In this document: positions 18,585-28,533 of the stretch, piece by piece | How positions within the stretch are numbered: the stretch's first letter is position 1 | How the letters are laid out: each line of letters starts with the position of its first letter | Assembly (NCBI GenBank): GCA_947588925.1 | Contig: CANQAT010000007.1 | Span: 1-34,964, forward strand | Source: an uncultured Bacilli bacterium | GTDB taxonomy: Bacteria > Bacillota_I > Bacilli_A > RF39 > UBA660 | DNA: 34,964 bases | Direction of reading: 5' to 3' | Notes under the pieces: generated by a model | Told to the model about the DNA's origin: nothing | Seen by the model: the letters and a program-made list of their open reading frames with translations, nothing else | The model's database searches: none | Translations under genes and position numbers: made by a program

Positions 18585-20239
18585 CCTTCTTTTATTTTTG
18601 TAAATCTATCTTTTATTCTATCTTTACCTAATAAACTCATTATTTCATACAAATCTGGTGTCATTGACTTACTTGTTAGAGCTACTCTAAGAACAGTAGA
18701 TATGTCTGCGACACTTCCTTTAAACGCGCTAGGATCTTTCTTATATTCTTTCATATTTGAAGCATATCCAAGGTTATCACACATGAGTTTAATATTGTTA
18801 AACCATATATCTTTATCTGATAAATCTATATACTTATCTATATATGTATTAAGTATTTTATTTATCTCATCTTTATCAGTAATATTTTTCCATTCATAAG
18901 TTTTTTCTTTATTATAGAATATATCATCGTACATATACCATATTAAATTTTCTATATCAGAATATTTAGCAATATCTTTTCTTGGCTTTTCTTGTTCTCT
19001 TTCTATATTTATAATGCTTTTATAATAATCTGGATCTTTTTCTATTAAATTTTTTAGAGTTTCACTATAAGTACTAGCCCAATTTAAAGATTCTTGATAT
19101 AGTTCTTCTTTTGTCATTTTAGATATAATATTTTTAGATATATCATCAAGTTTCATTAAATCATAAAGCGCACCACTAGTGGACATCTTATCCGCACTAA
19201 ACTTAAAATCTGTAAATTTTTTATCTGGATTAGAAGTGTGCCACTCCTCATAATTAGAATTTATTATAGTCATAAGAGATTCTATAACTGCAAGTTTAGG
19301 ATATCCTAATTCTTCATAATAACTCATTCTAGCTTCTGGATCTTTTCTTTTACTTATCTTTCTTAGTGTTTCACCATCTTTTTTCATGATAAGTGGTGTA
19401 TGTATGTATTTTGGAGCTTCAAATCCAAATGCTTCAAACATTTGAATATGTTTAGGCGCACTAGGCAACCACTCTTCTCCTCTAACTACATATGTAGTAT
19501 GCATTAAATGGTCATCTACAACGTGTGCGAAATGATATGTAGGAAGCATATTTTCACTTTTCATAATTACTTCATCTATATCATTTTCGTTTAAGTAAAG
19601 TTTCCCTTGCCTTAAATCATCAAATTCAAATTTATTATCAAAATTTCCATTACTTCTAAATCTTATTACGTATTTTTCACCATTTTTTATTTTCTCAATA
19701 GCTTCTTCGATAGATAACCTTGAACATCTAGCAAATCTTCCATGATAGCCCGGTCTAATTTTCATAGTTTCTTGGTTTTCTCTCATTAAATCTAGCTCTT
19801 CTTTGTCACAAAAGCAAGGATATGCCCTACCTATTTCTATTAAGTGTTTTATAAATGCATGATATATTTCTTTTCTCTCACTTTGTATATATGGTCCATA
19901 ATTACCAACTGTTTTTCCATTAAATTCATATTCATCAGGGATTAGATCATAGTGAGTTAAAGTATGCATAATAATTTCATCTGCGCCCTCTAATTCCCTA
20001 GCCTTGTCAGTATCCTCAAATCTTAAATAAAATACTCCATTAGATTCTTTAGCAATTGTATAATCTATAAGTGCTTGAAAAAGTCCACCTAAATGTATAA
20101 AGCCTGTTGGTGATGGCGCAAATCTAGTAACTATCGCCCCGCTAGGCAAATTCCTACTTGGATATTCTTTTTCGTAATCCTCTATAGTTTTAGTAATATT
20201 TGGGAATATTAAATCTGCTAAATCTTTATTTGTCATCAA
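18581..20239 (-). CDS. gltX: Glutamyl-tRNA synthetase-type class I aaRS
   Basis: TRFAPSPTGFIHLGGLFQALIDY, LRFEDTDKAR, KISKRKDPEARMSYYEELGYP. Confidence 0.93.
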   Translation of the reverse strand: MMTNKDLADLIFPNITKTIEDYEKEYPSRNLPSGAIVTRFAPSPTGFIHLGGLFQALIDYTIAKESNGVFYLRFEDTDKARELEGADEIIMHTLTHYDLIPDEYEFNGKTVGNYGPYIQSERKEIYHAFIKHLIEIGRAYPCFCDKEELDLMRENQETMKIRPGYHGRFARCSRLSIEEAIEKIKNGEKYVIRFRSNGNFDNKFEFDDLRQGKLYLNENDIDEVIMKSENMLPTYHFAHVVDDHLMHTTYVVRGEEWLPSAPKHIQMFEAFGFEAPKYIHTPLIMKKDGETLRKISKRKDPEARMSYYEELGYPKLAVIESLMTIINSNYEEWHTSNPDKKFTDFKFSADKMSTSGALYDLMKLDDISKNIISKMTKEELYQESLNWASTYSETLKNLIEKDPDYYKSIINIEREQEKPRKDIAKYSDIENLIWYMYDDIFYNKEKTYEWKNITDKDEINKILNTYIDKYIDLSDKDIWFNNIKLMCDNLGYASNMKEYKKDPSAFKGSVADISTVLRVALTSKSMTPDLYEIMSLLGKDRIKDRFTKIKEG

Positions 20240-20288
20240 ATCACTCTCATTTCTAAATGATTATAACAAAATTTATATATTTTGTAAA

Positions 20289-21122
20289 TCATTTTTTATT
20301 TCTTTTATAGTTAAACATGTATTGTATAGCAAGTCCACTATATTCTTTATATGTATTATATGTAAATTCTCTAATATTTTTTTCTCCTTCGATATTGTAA
20401 TCGTCTTTCATAAACTTTTTAACCCATGTGTCTACTGGATATACATCTAGTTTTTGATATGCAAATAAAAGTATACATGAAGCAACTTTCATGCCTATTC
20501 CTTTAAAACTCATAAGATAATTTAGCGCTTCTTCACTATTCATATCATTAATGCTAGTTAAATCAAGTTTTTTATTTACTATATCTTGCATTATACCATA
20601 TAAATATTTATCTCTAAAACCTACTTTACAATTTCTAAAATCTTCGACTGTCAATTTAGATAAATCTTCTATACTTGGAAATAAATAATAATCATTTCCT
20701 TCAAATGTAACTTTTTTACCGTAGTTACTTGCAATTAAATTAAGGGCATTTGCAATAAATGTTACTTTGTTTCTTTGAGATATAATATAAGCAATTAAGG
20801 TCTCAAATGGATATTGATGTATTATTTTTAGACCCTTACTATATTTTATCGCACTTTCAATCTTTTTATCTTTTTCTATTATACTTTTTTCTATTTTATC
20901 GTAATCTCTATTTAAATCTAAATAGTCATAAATTATTTCTTTTAAATTCTCTTCATTATTAGATTTTACTATTATATAGTCTTTATCCTCTTTTAGACTT
21001 ACTACTCTATCTTTTAAAATTACTATATATTCATCATCAACTTTTTTAAATCTAAAGATTTGACCACATGTAAGAGTAGATTCCAAATCAAAATTATTTT
21101 TTATCTTCAACACATTTATCAC
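20289..21122 (-). CDS. 8-oxoguanine DNA glycosylase (Ogg-type, HhH-GPD)
   Basis: TLTCGQIFRF...SFKGIGMKVASCILLFAYQKLDVYPVDTWVKKFM. Confidence 0.9.
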   Translation of the reverse strand: MINVLKIKNNFDLESTLTCGQIFRFKKVDDEYIVILKDRVVSLKEDKDYIIVKSNNEENLKEIIYDYLDLNRDYDKIEKSIIEKDKKIESAIKYSKGLKIIHQYPFETLIAYIISQRNKVTFIANALNLIASNYGKKVTFEGNDYYLFPSIEDLSKLTVEDFRNCKVGFRDKYLYGIMQDIVNKKLDLTSINDMNSEEALNYLMSFKGIGMKVASCILLFAYQKLDVYPVDTWVKKFMKDDYNIEGEKNIREFTYNTYKEYSGLAIQYMFNYKRNKK

Positions 21123-22386
21123 CTATATTTTCCTTACTATATATAATTTTTGATACCACATTGCTATTTTTTCTTCTATAGTTTTCTTCTAAGTATTCAT
21201 AGTATGTTCCCGGAGATATAATGCCAACTATTTTTAATACTTCAAATACATAGTTTCTCATAAGCATATCGACAAAATATGTACAGTTTACTCCAAATAC
21301 AAAATATCTTTTATATGTACCTTTTGCAAACTTATAAAATTTAGCGTGGGTTGCAAGTAAGAGTTTATTTGCATAATCCATTTTCTTTTTGTCTTTACAC
21401 TTATCCGGTTTCCAAGGAATTGTATCTTTTAAAATATTATTTAACGCTCCTTTAAGTTTATCTTTTTCTTCTAAAGTTAGCTTAATGCCATATTCTAAAA
21501 TAGTTTTCTTACTGTTATTTATACAAAAGTTAATATATTTTTCTTTTTCTTTTATTTCAAATAATACCCCATCCCCTAGTGAGGTGAACAAGATCCTTGA
21601 ATTTTTATCATAGTTTCCATATGAATAAATAATTCCTTCAAACATAATATCCATATGTCCAAATTGATTAAAACCATATGGAGATAAATGTATAAATATT
21701 TGCAAGTCAGAATCTTTATTATTCTTTTTAGTTTCTACTATTAATTCGTCTAAATATTTATTTATATGTTTTAAAGCCCTTTTTGGAATAAAAGCTTCAA
21801 ATAATATTGGAAGTGTCATTCTTAATTTCTTTTTTACTTTAAGTTTTAATTTATCTGATAGTATATCTATAACAAACTCAAATAATTTACTAATTCCAAG
21901 TATAATGCAATATATACCTATTATTGTTACAAATATACTGATTTTGCTAGTTGGATAAAATAGAAAGAATAAAGAAAATATCAAAAACACAAGTCCAAAT
22001 AATAATTCTTTTAATCTTGATCTTAAATTTACTTCTGCAAGTATTGAATAATTTATAAATTTAACTATTGCATTAAAAAGTAAATATATTGAAAATACTA
22101 TTGGGATTAATGATATAGGCAGTTTTGGAAATAACAAAAATATTAATCCTAATACTATATTTATTATTATTTTAAACAGTGTTTGAGAATTTCTAACTAT
22201 TTTTTTATTTAATAGAAAGTTTATTAATTGAGATATACCAAATATTATAAATGCATATACTAATAAAGTAATAACCGAATTATAAAGGTTAATACTTCCT
22301 ATAACTACTATAATACCTAAAGTAATTATTGTAAGTCCAGAGACTAAATTATTTAATATACTTAATTCTTTTTTTCTTAAATACAT
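21094..22386 (-). CDS. DUF308/HdeD-like membrane protein with uncharacterised C-terminal soluble domain
   Basis: Repeated TM helices in N half; C half with HMDIMFEGIIYSYG and FGVNCTYFVDMLM. Confidence 0.65.
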   Translation of the reverse strand: MYLRKKELSILNNLVSGLTIITLGIIVVIGSINLYNSVITLLVYAFIIFGISQLINFLLNKKIVRNSQTLFKIIINIVLGLIFLLFPKLPISLIPIVFSIYLLFNAIVKFINYSILAEVNLRSRLKELLFGLVFLIFSLFFLFYPTSKISIFVTIIGIYCIILGISKLFEFVIDILSDKLKLKVKKKLRMTLPILFEAFIPKRALKHINKYLDELIVETKKNNKDSDLQIFIHLSPYGFNQFGHMDIMFEGIIYSYGNYDKNSRILFTSLGDGVLFEIKEKEKYINFCINNSKKTILEYGIKLTLEEKDKLKGALNNILKDTIPWKPDKCKDKKKMDYANKLLLATHAKFYKFAKGTYKRYFVFGVNCTYFVDMLMRNYVFEVLKIVGIISPGTYYEYLEENYRRKNSNVVSKIIYSKENIGDKCVEDKK

Positions 22387-22453
22387 AAAAGCACATCCAA
22401 ATTTCTACAATTATTATAGCACACTTTTAAACATAATAAAACTCGAACCTTAA

Positions 22454-22476
22454 TTCGAGTTATATTCAATTTGGTA
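22454..22476. repeat. att-like direct repeat, tRNA-distal copy
   Basis: ttcgagttatattcaatttggta identical to 23030-23052. Confidence 0.9.
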
Positions 22477-22717
22477 TGAATAAGCAGTATATCCGAAACT
22501 TTAGGAATAATTGATAAAAACCTAATAACTAAATGCATTTTACCATAGATATTTATTATTTCAACATTTTTAATGAGCTTTTATAAAATAATATGAAAAA
22601 AGGGAACAGTATTCCTTTTTCTCCTTCTCAAAAATAAAGGTATTCAGTTACACATTCGTTATATTGCATCTTATAATTAATGCAAATATCTAACACTTAT
22701 ATTCAAATGTATGCAGA

Positions 22718-22746
22718 TTGACTTTAAATATAAAATGTGCTACAAT
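22718..22746 (+). promoter_or_regulatory. Promoter-like sequence inside the repeat-flanked island
   Basis: TTGACT - 17 nt - TACAAT. Confidence 0.5.
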
Positions 22747-22860
22747 GTAATTGCTCAATGACCAAGTGTTATATGAGTCCTGGAGACGCAACTATTTACT
22801 AGTTGCGTTATCCGTATTATGATATTTTAAATAGCTTTTAATATAATTGATCAATTGCTT

Positions 22861-22975
22861 TTTTTATACCTATTATACTCTTTTAGCACATTTTTTAAAT
22901 ATCCTGGTTCATCAATTAAATATGAACTAATTATATACATATCACATTTATTCTTTTCAAGTATATACTAATAAA
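22861..22975 (-). pseudogene. Possible coding remnant (LEKNKCDMYIISSYLIDEPGYLKNVLKEYNRYKKSN*)
   Basis: Short open frame with protein-like composition and no start context; family not recognised. Confidence 0.25.
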
Positions 22976-23029
22976 TATCAAAAAACTAATCCATTCCTGA
23001 ATTAGTTATTCATCAAACTCAAATTAAGG

Positions 23030-23052
23030 TTCGAGTTATATTCAATTTGGTA
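23030..23052. repeat. att-like direct repeat, tRNA-proximal copy ending inside the tRNA-Met 3' end
   Basis: Identical to 22454-22476. Confidence 0.9.
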
Positions 23053-23124
23053 GCGACGGGGAGATTTGAACTCTCGACACCATGGGTATGAACCATGTGC
23101 TCTAGCCAACTGAGCTACATCGCC
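23048..23124 (-). tRNA. tRNA-Met(CAT), elongator-type
   Basis: GGCGATGTAGCTCAGTTGGCTAGAGCACATGGTTCATACCCATGGTGTCGAGAGTTCAAATCTCCCCGTCGCTACCA. Confidence 0.92.
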
Positions 23125-23214
23125 ATAAGACAACAATAACATTATAACAAAGTTGTTTTTTTTTTGCAATACTTTTTTATAAATTTGTGCTATAATCTGA
23201 ATAGGAGGATATAT

Positions 23215-23712
23215 ATGGAAAATAGGAAAAAAGAAATTGTTAAAATGTTACTTCATCAAAACTTAGAAGAAAAAGATGAAGAAGAAATACTAGATTTGTT
23301 ATTTAATGAACCTATAACAATAGATGTAGATAAAGAAAACGATAAGAAAATGTCTATTGGAGATAAAGTTGCAGATAAAATATCTGAAATAGCTGGTAGT
23401 TGGACTTTTATAATACTATTTTGTGCTTTCTTAATTATTTGGATTATTATAAATGGTATTGTTCTTACAAATGCAGTTGATCCATATCCATTTATTCTAC
23501 TTAATTTAGTACTATCTTGTATTGCGTCACTTCAAGCTCCAATAATTATGATGAGTCAAAATAGACAGGCAAAAAAGGATTCAATTAGAAATAAAAACGA
23601 TTATAGAACTGATCTTAAAAGTGAATTAATTCTTGAGTCTTTACATGATGATCTTGATGAAATACTTAAAAATCAAAAGAAAATTTTAGAATATCTAAAA
23701 AATGAAAAATGA
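23215..23712 (+). CDS. DUF1003-family membrane protein
   Basis: GDKVADKISEIAGSWTFIILFCAFLIIWIIIN...DPYPFILLNLVLSCIASLQAPIIMMSQNRQAKKDS; start MENRKKE with RBS aggagg. Confidence 0.88.
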   Translation: MENRKKEIVKMLLHQNLEEKDEEEILDLLFNEPITIDVDKENDKKMSIGDKVADKISEIAGSWTFIILFCAFLIIWIIINGIVLTNAVDPYPFILLNLVLSCIASLQAPIIMMSQNRQAKKDSIRNKNDYRTDLKSELILESLHDDLDEILKNQKKILEYLKNEK

Positions 23713-23729
23713 CCTTATCAGTCATTTTT
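23705..23729. terminator. Bidirectional terminator
   Basis: aaaaatgaccttatcagtcattttt between convergent genes. Confidence 0.75.
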
Positions 23730-25073
23730 TCTTACTAAATCTTTAAAGGTATTACCCTTTTCTTCAAAGTTTTTAAAATATTCATAACTACTTGCAGCAG
23801 GGCTTAATAAACATATCTTGCCTTTTTGTGTAACCTCTTTTGCTTTTTTTACTGCGTCTTTTAAATATTCTATATAATATATATTTTTATCGTTATTTAT
23901 CTTTTCTATTCCCTTACCTACTTTATATCCAGTTGTTGGCATACATATAAGGTTATTAACACCACTCTCTATTAAAAAGTCTATTAACGGTTTATAGTCT
24001 ATTCCCCTATCCATACCTCCAAATATTAGTGTATCTACATCTTTTAAAGTCTTTATTGCATTAATTGTAGCGGCAGGTATAGTCGCAATAGAATCGTTAT
24101 AATAAGTTATATCGTTATATGTTCCAACAAGCTCTAGTCTATGTTCTAAAGGAATAAAAGAATTTACAGTATTAACAGCCTTACTTATATCTAAATTAAG
24201 TAATTTTGATACCAAGAGTGAGACCATTATATTAAATAAGTTATGATCCCCAAGTAAGTTTCTCTTACTATTTTTATCATATAGTATTTCACTATTATAA
24301 ATAACATTATCACTATCTAAGTATATAGTATTATCTTCTTTTTGATTTGTAAGAGTTACTTTATATAGTTTACTCAATATTTTATTATTGTTTACTTCTC
24401 TTACTAAATCTTTATTATCTAAGCTATATATACCTATATCAGAACTCGTTTGATATTTAAACATATTCATCTTATTTTCATAATAGTGTTTTAAAGTTCC
24501 TGCGTGGTCTAGGTGTTCCTCAAATAAATTAAGTATTACACCTATATGAGGTGAGACTTTAACATATTCTAGTTGTAAGGCTGCCATTTCTATTACAAGA
24601 TAAGTGTCCTTATTAAATTTTTCTACATCATTTAATATAGGATTACCAATATTACCAAGTAAGTATACATCATATCCTTGATCTTTAATTATATTATATA
24701 TTAGACTTACTGTTGTACTTTTTCCTTTTGTACCTGTTACTCCAATAGTATTTTCTTTAAATACTTCAAGAACAAGTTCTAATTGTGATGTAATCTTATC
24801 CTTTATATCGGTTATATCTATATTTTTAAAACTGATACCGGGTGTTTTTATGATTAAATCATATTTATTTAGATTATCTAAGTAGTTATCCCCATATATT
24901 ATATCTACATTAGAGTCACTAATTAAACTACTTATATCCTTTTTATCTATTATAGTTAGATGTTTATCTTTTAAATGTCTTCTTATAAAGTTATAAGTAG
25001 AAATACCTTCCCTACCAAATCCTAATATACATATATTTTTATCTTTTATCTTTTCAATTATACTATTATACAT
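23718..25073 (-). CDS. murD: UDP-MurNAc-L-alanine:glutamate ligase (MurD/MurD2-like)
   Basis: GVTGTKGKSTTVSLI, NLFEEHLDHAGTLKHYYENKMNMF, PLEHRLELVGTYNDITYYNDSIATIP, DTLIFGGMDRG. Confidence 0.92.
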   Translation of the reverse strand: MYNSIIEKIKDKNICILGFGREGISTYNFIRRHLKDKHLTIIDKKDISSLISDSNVDIIYGDNYLDNLNKYDLIIKTPGISFKNIDITDIKDKITSQLELVLEVFKENTIGVTGTKGKSTTVSLIYNIIKDQGYDVYLLGNIGNPILNDVEKFNKDTYLVIEMAALQLEYVKVSPHIGVILNLFEEHLDHAGTLKHYYENKMNMFKYQTSSDIGIYSLDNKDLVREVNNNKILSKLYKVTLTNQKEDNTIYLDSDNVIYNSEILYDKNSKRNLLGDHNLFNIMVSLLVSKLLNLDISKAVNTVNSFIPLEHRLELVGTYNDITYYNDSIATIPAATINAIKTLKDVDTLIFGGMDRGIDYKPLIDFLIESGVNNLICMPTTGYKVGKGIEKINNDKNIYYIEYLKDAVKKAKEVTQKGKICLLSPAASSYEYFKNFEEKGNTFKDLVRKND

Positions 25074-26424
25074 TTTCTAAAGCCTTCTTTACAATTTCAA
25101 TAAATTTTTCTTCTAAGTTGTTTTCATTATTAAACTCTTTTTTTAAATTATGATTTAACTCTAAATCATAGTTATTTTTATAATACTTTAATAAGTATGG
25201 AAGATTACCACCTAATTTACTTATAGTAAGACTTAGGGCATATCTAACCTCTTCGTACGTTCCAACACATTCAAAAGGTTTAGTTTCACTATATCCTGCA
25301 AGCTCTAATAAAGTACCAAGTAATTCTTTATCTTCAAATAAATCTTCACCAAATATATCTACTAGCTCATCTTTATATAAAAATGGACTAAGTATAATAT
25401 ATACAAATAAGCATTTTGGGCATTTGCAGCACCACTCCCAAGGATTACTTTTACTTCCTACGTTACAGCTTCTAAATACTTTATGATATTTTTTATATTT
25501 AGAAAATAACATACCTATTTGAAATTCGCTTAAAGGTCTAAGTAGACTAAAATATTTAATATCTAGTCCAAAGTATTTAAGTGTATAATCGTTAAAGTCG
25601 TTTTCAAACTCATAAGTTTTAGAGTATTGATGATTTATTTTAGTACCTATAACAGTTGGTTCATTCGCACTTCCCTCGTTAGATAGTATTATATATTTTT
25701 TATTTTGTAAATATGATATAAAGTATGTAACAAAGGCAACTAGTGATGAAAAAGGTGTATGTCCATTTAAAAAGCCTTGGTCGTTTAATTCTATTAGTTT
25801 TTTATCTAGTACTCTTTTTACTGTAACTATTTTCTCATCACTATATCCTGCGGTATTTGCGCAATTAATACTTACCTCTTTAGGATTTATAACAAAGCAA
25901 GTATTATTTTCAAACTCATCTTTCATAAGTTCTAAAGTAACTATTGAATCTTTCCCACCACCAATAGGTATTAAATTACCATTTGGTCTATAAGTCACAT
26001 CAAACTCGCTTTTTTCATTATTAGTACAAGTGATATTCATGAGGTTATCCATTGATACGTCTATACCGTTTTTATATAAAAACTCTCCAAGTCCATAATA
26101 ATATAGTTTCTTAAACCAATTTATTTGATCTTGATCTATATATCCTGCATTTATTATTACATTAGGACTACAAGTACATTTAAAATAACTAACTAACTCA
26201 ACAAGTCCTATATGAAATACTAAATAGTTAAATAAATTAGTATCTATATCATTATTTTTAATATATTTTTTATCGATTATATAGTATGGATTAAATTCAC
26301 ATAATCCTTCTATTTTAAAGTGATATATTATTTTTATGGTATCGCCGTTATCAACTACTTCATAACTATCATAATAAAAGTTTTTATATTTTTCTCTTAA
26401 TTCATTAAACTTTTCTTGATTCAT
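25066..26424 (-). CDS. MurL-like (UDP-MurNAc-L-Ala-L-Glu epimerase candidate)
   Basis: IPIGGGKDSIVTLELMKDE PP-loop-like motif, NHQYSKTYEFE, WCCKCPKCLFVY; overlaps murD by 8 nt. Confidence 0.65.
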   Translation of the reverse strand: MNQEKFNELREKYKNFYYDSYEVVDNGDTIKIIYHFKIEGLCEFNPYYIIDKKYIKNNDIDTNLFNYLVFHIGLVELVSYFKCTCSPNVIINAGYIDQDQINWFKKLYYYGLGEFLYKNGIDVSMDNLMNITCTNNEKSEFDVTYRPNGNLIPIGGGKDSIVTLELMKDEFENNTCFVINPKEVSINCANTAGYSDEKIVTVKRVLDKKLIELNDQGFLNGHTPFSSLVAFVTYFISYLQNKKYIILSNEGSANEPTVIGTKINHQYSKTYEFENDFNDYTLKYFGLDIKYFSLLRPLSEFQIGMLFSKYKKYHKVFRSCNVGSKSNPWEWCCKCPKCLFVYIILSPFLYKDELVDIFGEDLFEDKELLGTLLELAGYSETKPFECVGTYEEVRYALSLTISKLGGNLPYLLKYYKNNYDLELNHNLKKEFNNENNLEEKFIEIVKKALENV

Positions 26425-26432
26425 ACGACCTC

Positions 26433-26969
26433 CTAATATGTATTAATACTAACTAGTACCCAATCATAGTCTTCCTGATTGTAAGTACTATGACAAAATT
26501 CACAGTATCCAGATTTATTTACGTCCATAGGATGTCCACAATTAGGACAAAATCTAACTATGCCTTGCACTTTCGCACTTCTTTTTTTCTCAAATACTAA
26601 TATATTTTCTTTTTCTATTCTTGATGTATTATTACCTCTTTTAAACTTTAAGGTAGTCTTATCTACTATATAATCCATATATCTTGAAATTAGTCTAACT
26701 TTTATAACATATTTATCAGGAAGTATTTCAACACTTAATATATCAGTTGACTTTACATTCAACTCATCAAACATTTCTCTTTCGTTATTTTGATTTAAAG
26801 TAGCAAGTCTATTTTTAAATTCTTCCATAACACTATCACTTATAAAGTGGTCTACTCTTTTTAAGTTATCTGTCATAAGACTCATGTGTAACATAACAAA
26901 TATATTATCTACTTTAGTTTTAAAACTACTTAAAGTAAATGTTGGGTCTAATTCTATTAATTCATCCAT
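26433..26969 (-). CDS. Tim44-like domain protein with C-terminal zinc ribbon
   Basis: Tim44-like N half; FCPNCGHPMDVNKSGYCEFCHSTY. Confidence 0.6.
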   Translation of the reverse strand: MDELIELDPTFTLSSFKTKVDNIFVMLHMSLMTDNLKRVDHFISDSVMEEFKNRLATLNQNNEREMFDELNVKSTDILSVEILPDKYVIKVRLISRYMDYIVDKTTLKFKRGNNTSRIEKENILVFEKKRSAKVQGIVRFCPNCGHPMDVNKSGYCEFCHSTYNQEDYDWVLVSINTY

Positions 26970-27013
26970 AGTATCACCACTTTAATTATATCAAAATAAT
27001 ATACTTAATACAA

Positions 27014-27700
27014 TTATCTATTTTGAAGTTTTAACCTGCTTATAACTTTTTTCTCTATTCTTGATATATATGACTGGCTTATACCTAGAGCCTCCGCAAC
27101 CTCCTTTTGTGTGAGTTCCTTATTTCCAAATAAACCATATCTAAGTGACATAATCTGTTTATCTCTATCATTTAACTTTTCTAATTCTTGATAAAGTATT
27201 TTCTTTTCTATTTCTTCTTCTAAAGGTCTAGTTACCAAGTCATCAGATGTACCTAGTATATCTTCTAAGTGGAGCTCATTACCCTCACTATCATAACTTA
27301 GGCTATCTTCAAAACTAACTTCTCCTCTTCTTCTTTTGTTTTTTCTTAGAAACATTAAAATCTCATTATCTATACACCTAGAGGCATATGTAGCTAGTTT
27401 AATATTCTTATCTAGTTTATAAGTATTTACGCCTTTAATAAGTCCAATAGTTCCAATACTTACTAAATCTTCTAAATCAACGCCCGTATTTTCATACTTT
27501 TTAGCAAGAAACACGACTAGACGGAGATTGTGTTCTATAAGTTTATTACGCGCATACTCATCTCCTACCATAGATAATTCTACAAACTTTACCTCATCTT
27601 CTTTAGAGAGTGGCTCAGGTAGTTTATCTGTACTGCCTACAAAATATACACCTTCACTACTTAGTAATTTTTTTATAAAATTAATTATATCTCTTATCAT
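27014..27700 (-). CDS. sigE: Sporulation sigma factor SigE
   Basis: GVYFVGSTDKLPEPLSKEDE, NLRLVVFLAKKYENTGVDLEDLVSIGTIGLIKGVNTYKLDKNIKLATYASRCIDNEILMFLRKNKRRRGEVSFED; adjacent to spoIIGA-like gene. Confidence 0.93.
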   Translation of the reverse strand: MIRDIINFIKKLLSSEGVYFVGSTDKLPEPLSKEDEVKFVELSMVGDEYARNKLIEHNLRLVVFLAKKYENTGVDLEDLVSIGTIGLIKGVNTYKLDKNIKLATYASRCIDNEILMFLRKNKRRRGEVSFEDSLSYDSEGNELHLEDILGTSDDLVTRPLEEEIEKKILYQELEKLNDRDKQIMSLRYGLFGNKELTQKEVAEALGISQSYISRIEKKVISRLKLQNR

Positions 27701-27701
27701 G

Positions 27702-28478
27702 TTATTCCTCCAATAATCTTTTATTAAGTATTACATCTACTCCATCTAAACTAATCTTATCCATAATTCCAAGCAATATATTTTTATACTCTTTACTACC
27801 AAAAAGCAGTTTATCTACTTTTATAACTTTAATCATATTTAAACCATTTACTCCCATGTATGGAATGAGTCTAAACTCTTTAATATCGAATAGTATTTTT
27901 CTTTTATCTATAAGTATTACAGGTTTTCTTGTTAAATTATCTATTAGAGTATTACCTGTATCTAGGTATGCGGTATATTTATATTTTTTATTTTTTAATA
28001 TGATATCTATATTGTAATAGTTAGAATAGTTTAATCTAAAGTTTTTAGTTTGCTTAATATAAATATATAGTATGAGTGGTGAAAATATTAATAAAAATAT
28101 AAAATTTATAGATAGTCCATTATTAAAGAATATTATACCTATATGCTTATATGAAAACTCTATATTAAGTAAGTATAAAAATCCTCCAAGTATAATACTT
28201 GACATATATAAATATAGTATATTTACTAAAGTATATTTTATATTTACAAATCTAAATGTAATTATAGTCATTACTACACTTATTAAAAATTTAAGTATAA
28301 ATAATAATACACTATTTATATTAAAAAATAAGAGTAGTATACTAATTCCACCTACAAATGCCCCAAACATTATACGGGTTATTTTTATATTTCTTTTAAG
28401 TATTACTGATACTGTAAGTAATAATATAAAATCAATAAAAAAATTAAGTATCATGATAAGGTCTAAATATATTTTCAT
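27702..28478 (-). CDS. spoIIGA: Sigma-E processing peptidase SpoIIGA
   Basis: Five-TM N half; YLDTGNTLIDNLTRKPVILIDKR aspartic-protease-like motif; directly upstream of sigE. Confidence 0.88.
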   Translation of the reverse strand: MKIYLDLIMILNFFIDFILLLTVSVILKRNIKITRIMFGAFVGGISILLLFFNINSVLLFILKFLISVVMTIITFRFVNIKYTLVNILYLYMSSIILGGFLYLLNIEFSYKHIGIIFFNNGLSINFIFLLIFSPLILYIYIKQTKNFRLNYSNYYNIDIILKNKKYKYTAYLDTGNTLIDNLTRKPVILIDKRKILFDIKEFRLIPYMGVNGLNMIKVIKVDKLLFGSKEYKNILLGIMDKISLDGVDVILNKRLLEE

Positions 28479-28498
28479 TTTATCACCTACTTAATTAT

Positions 28499-28533
28499 AA
28501 AAAAAGAACACTATTAAAAGTGTCGTTTTTTAT
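28499..28533 (-). terminator. Intrinsic terminator
   Basis: Minus strand GACACTTTTAATAGTGTTCTTTTTTT. Confidence 0.65.

Noticed and set aside
22596-22622. Inverted repeat AAAAAAGGGAACAGTATTCCTTTTT as a mobile element end
   Set aside because: Has the appearance of a bidirectional terminator and no partner copy was seen in the window.
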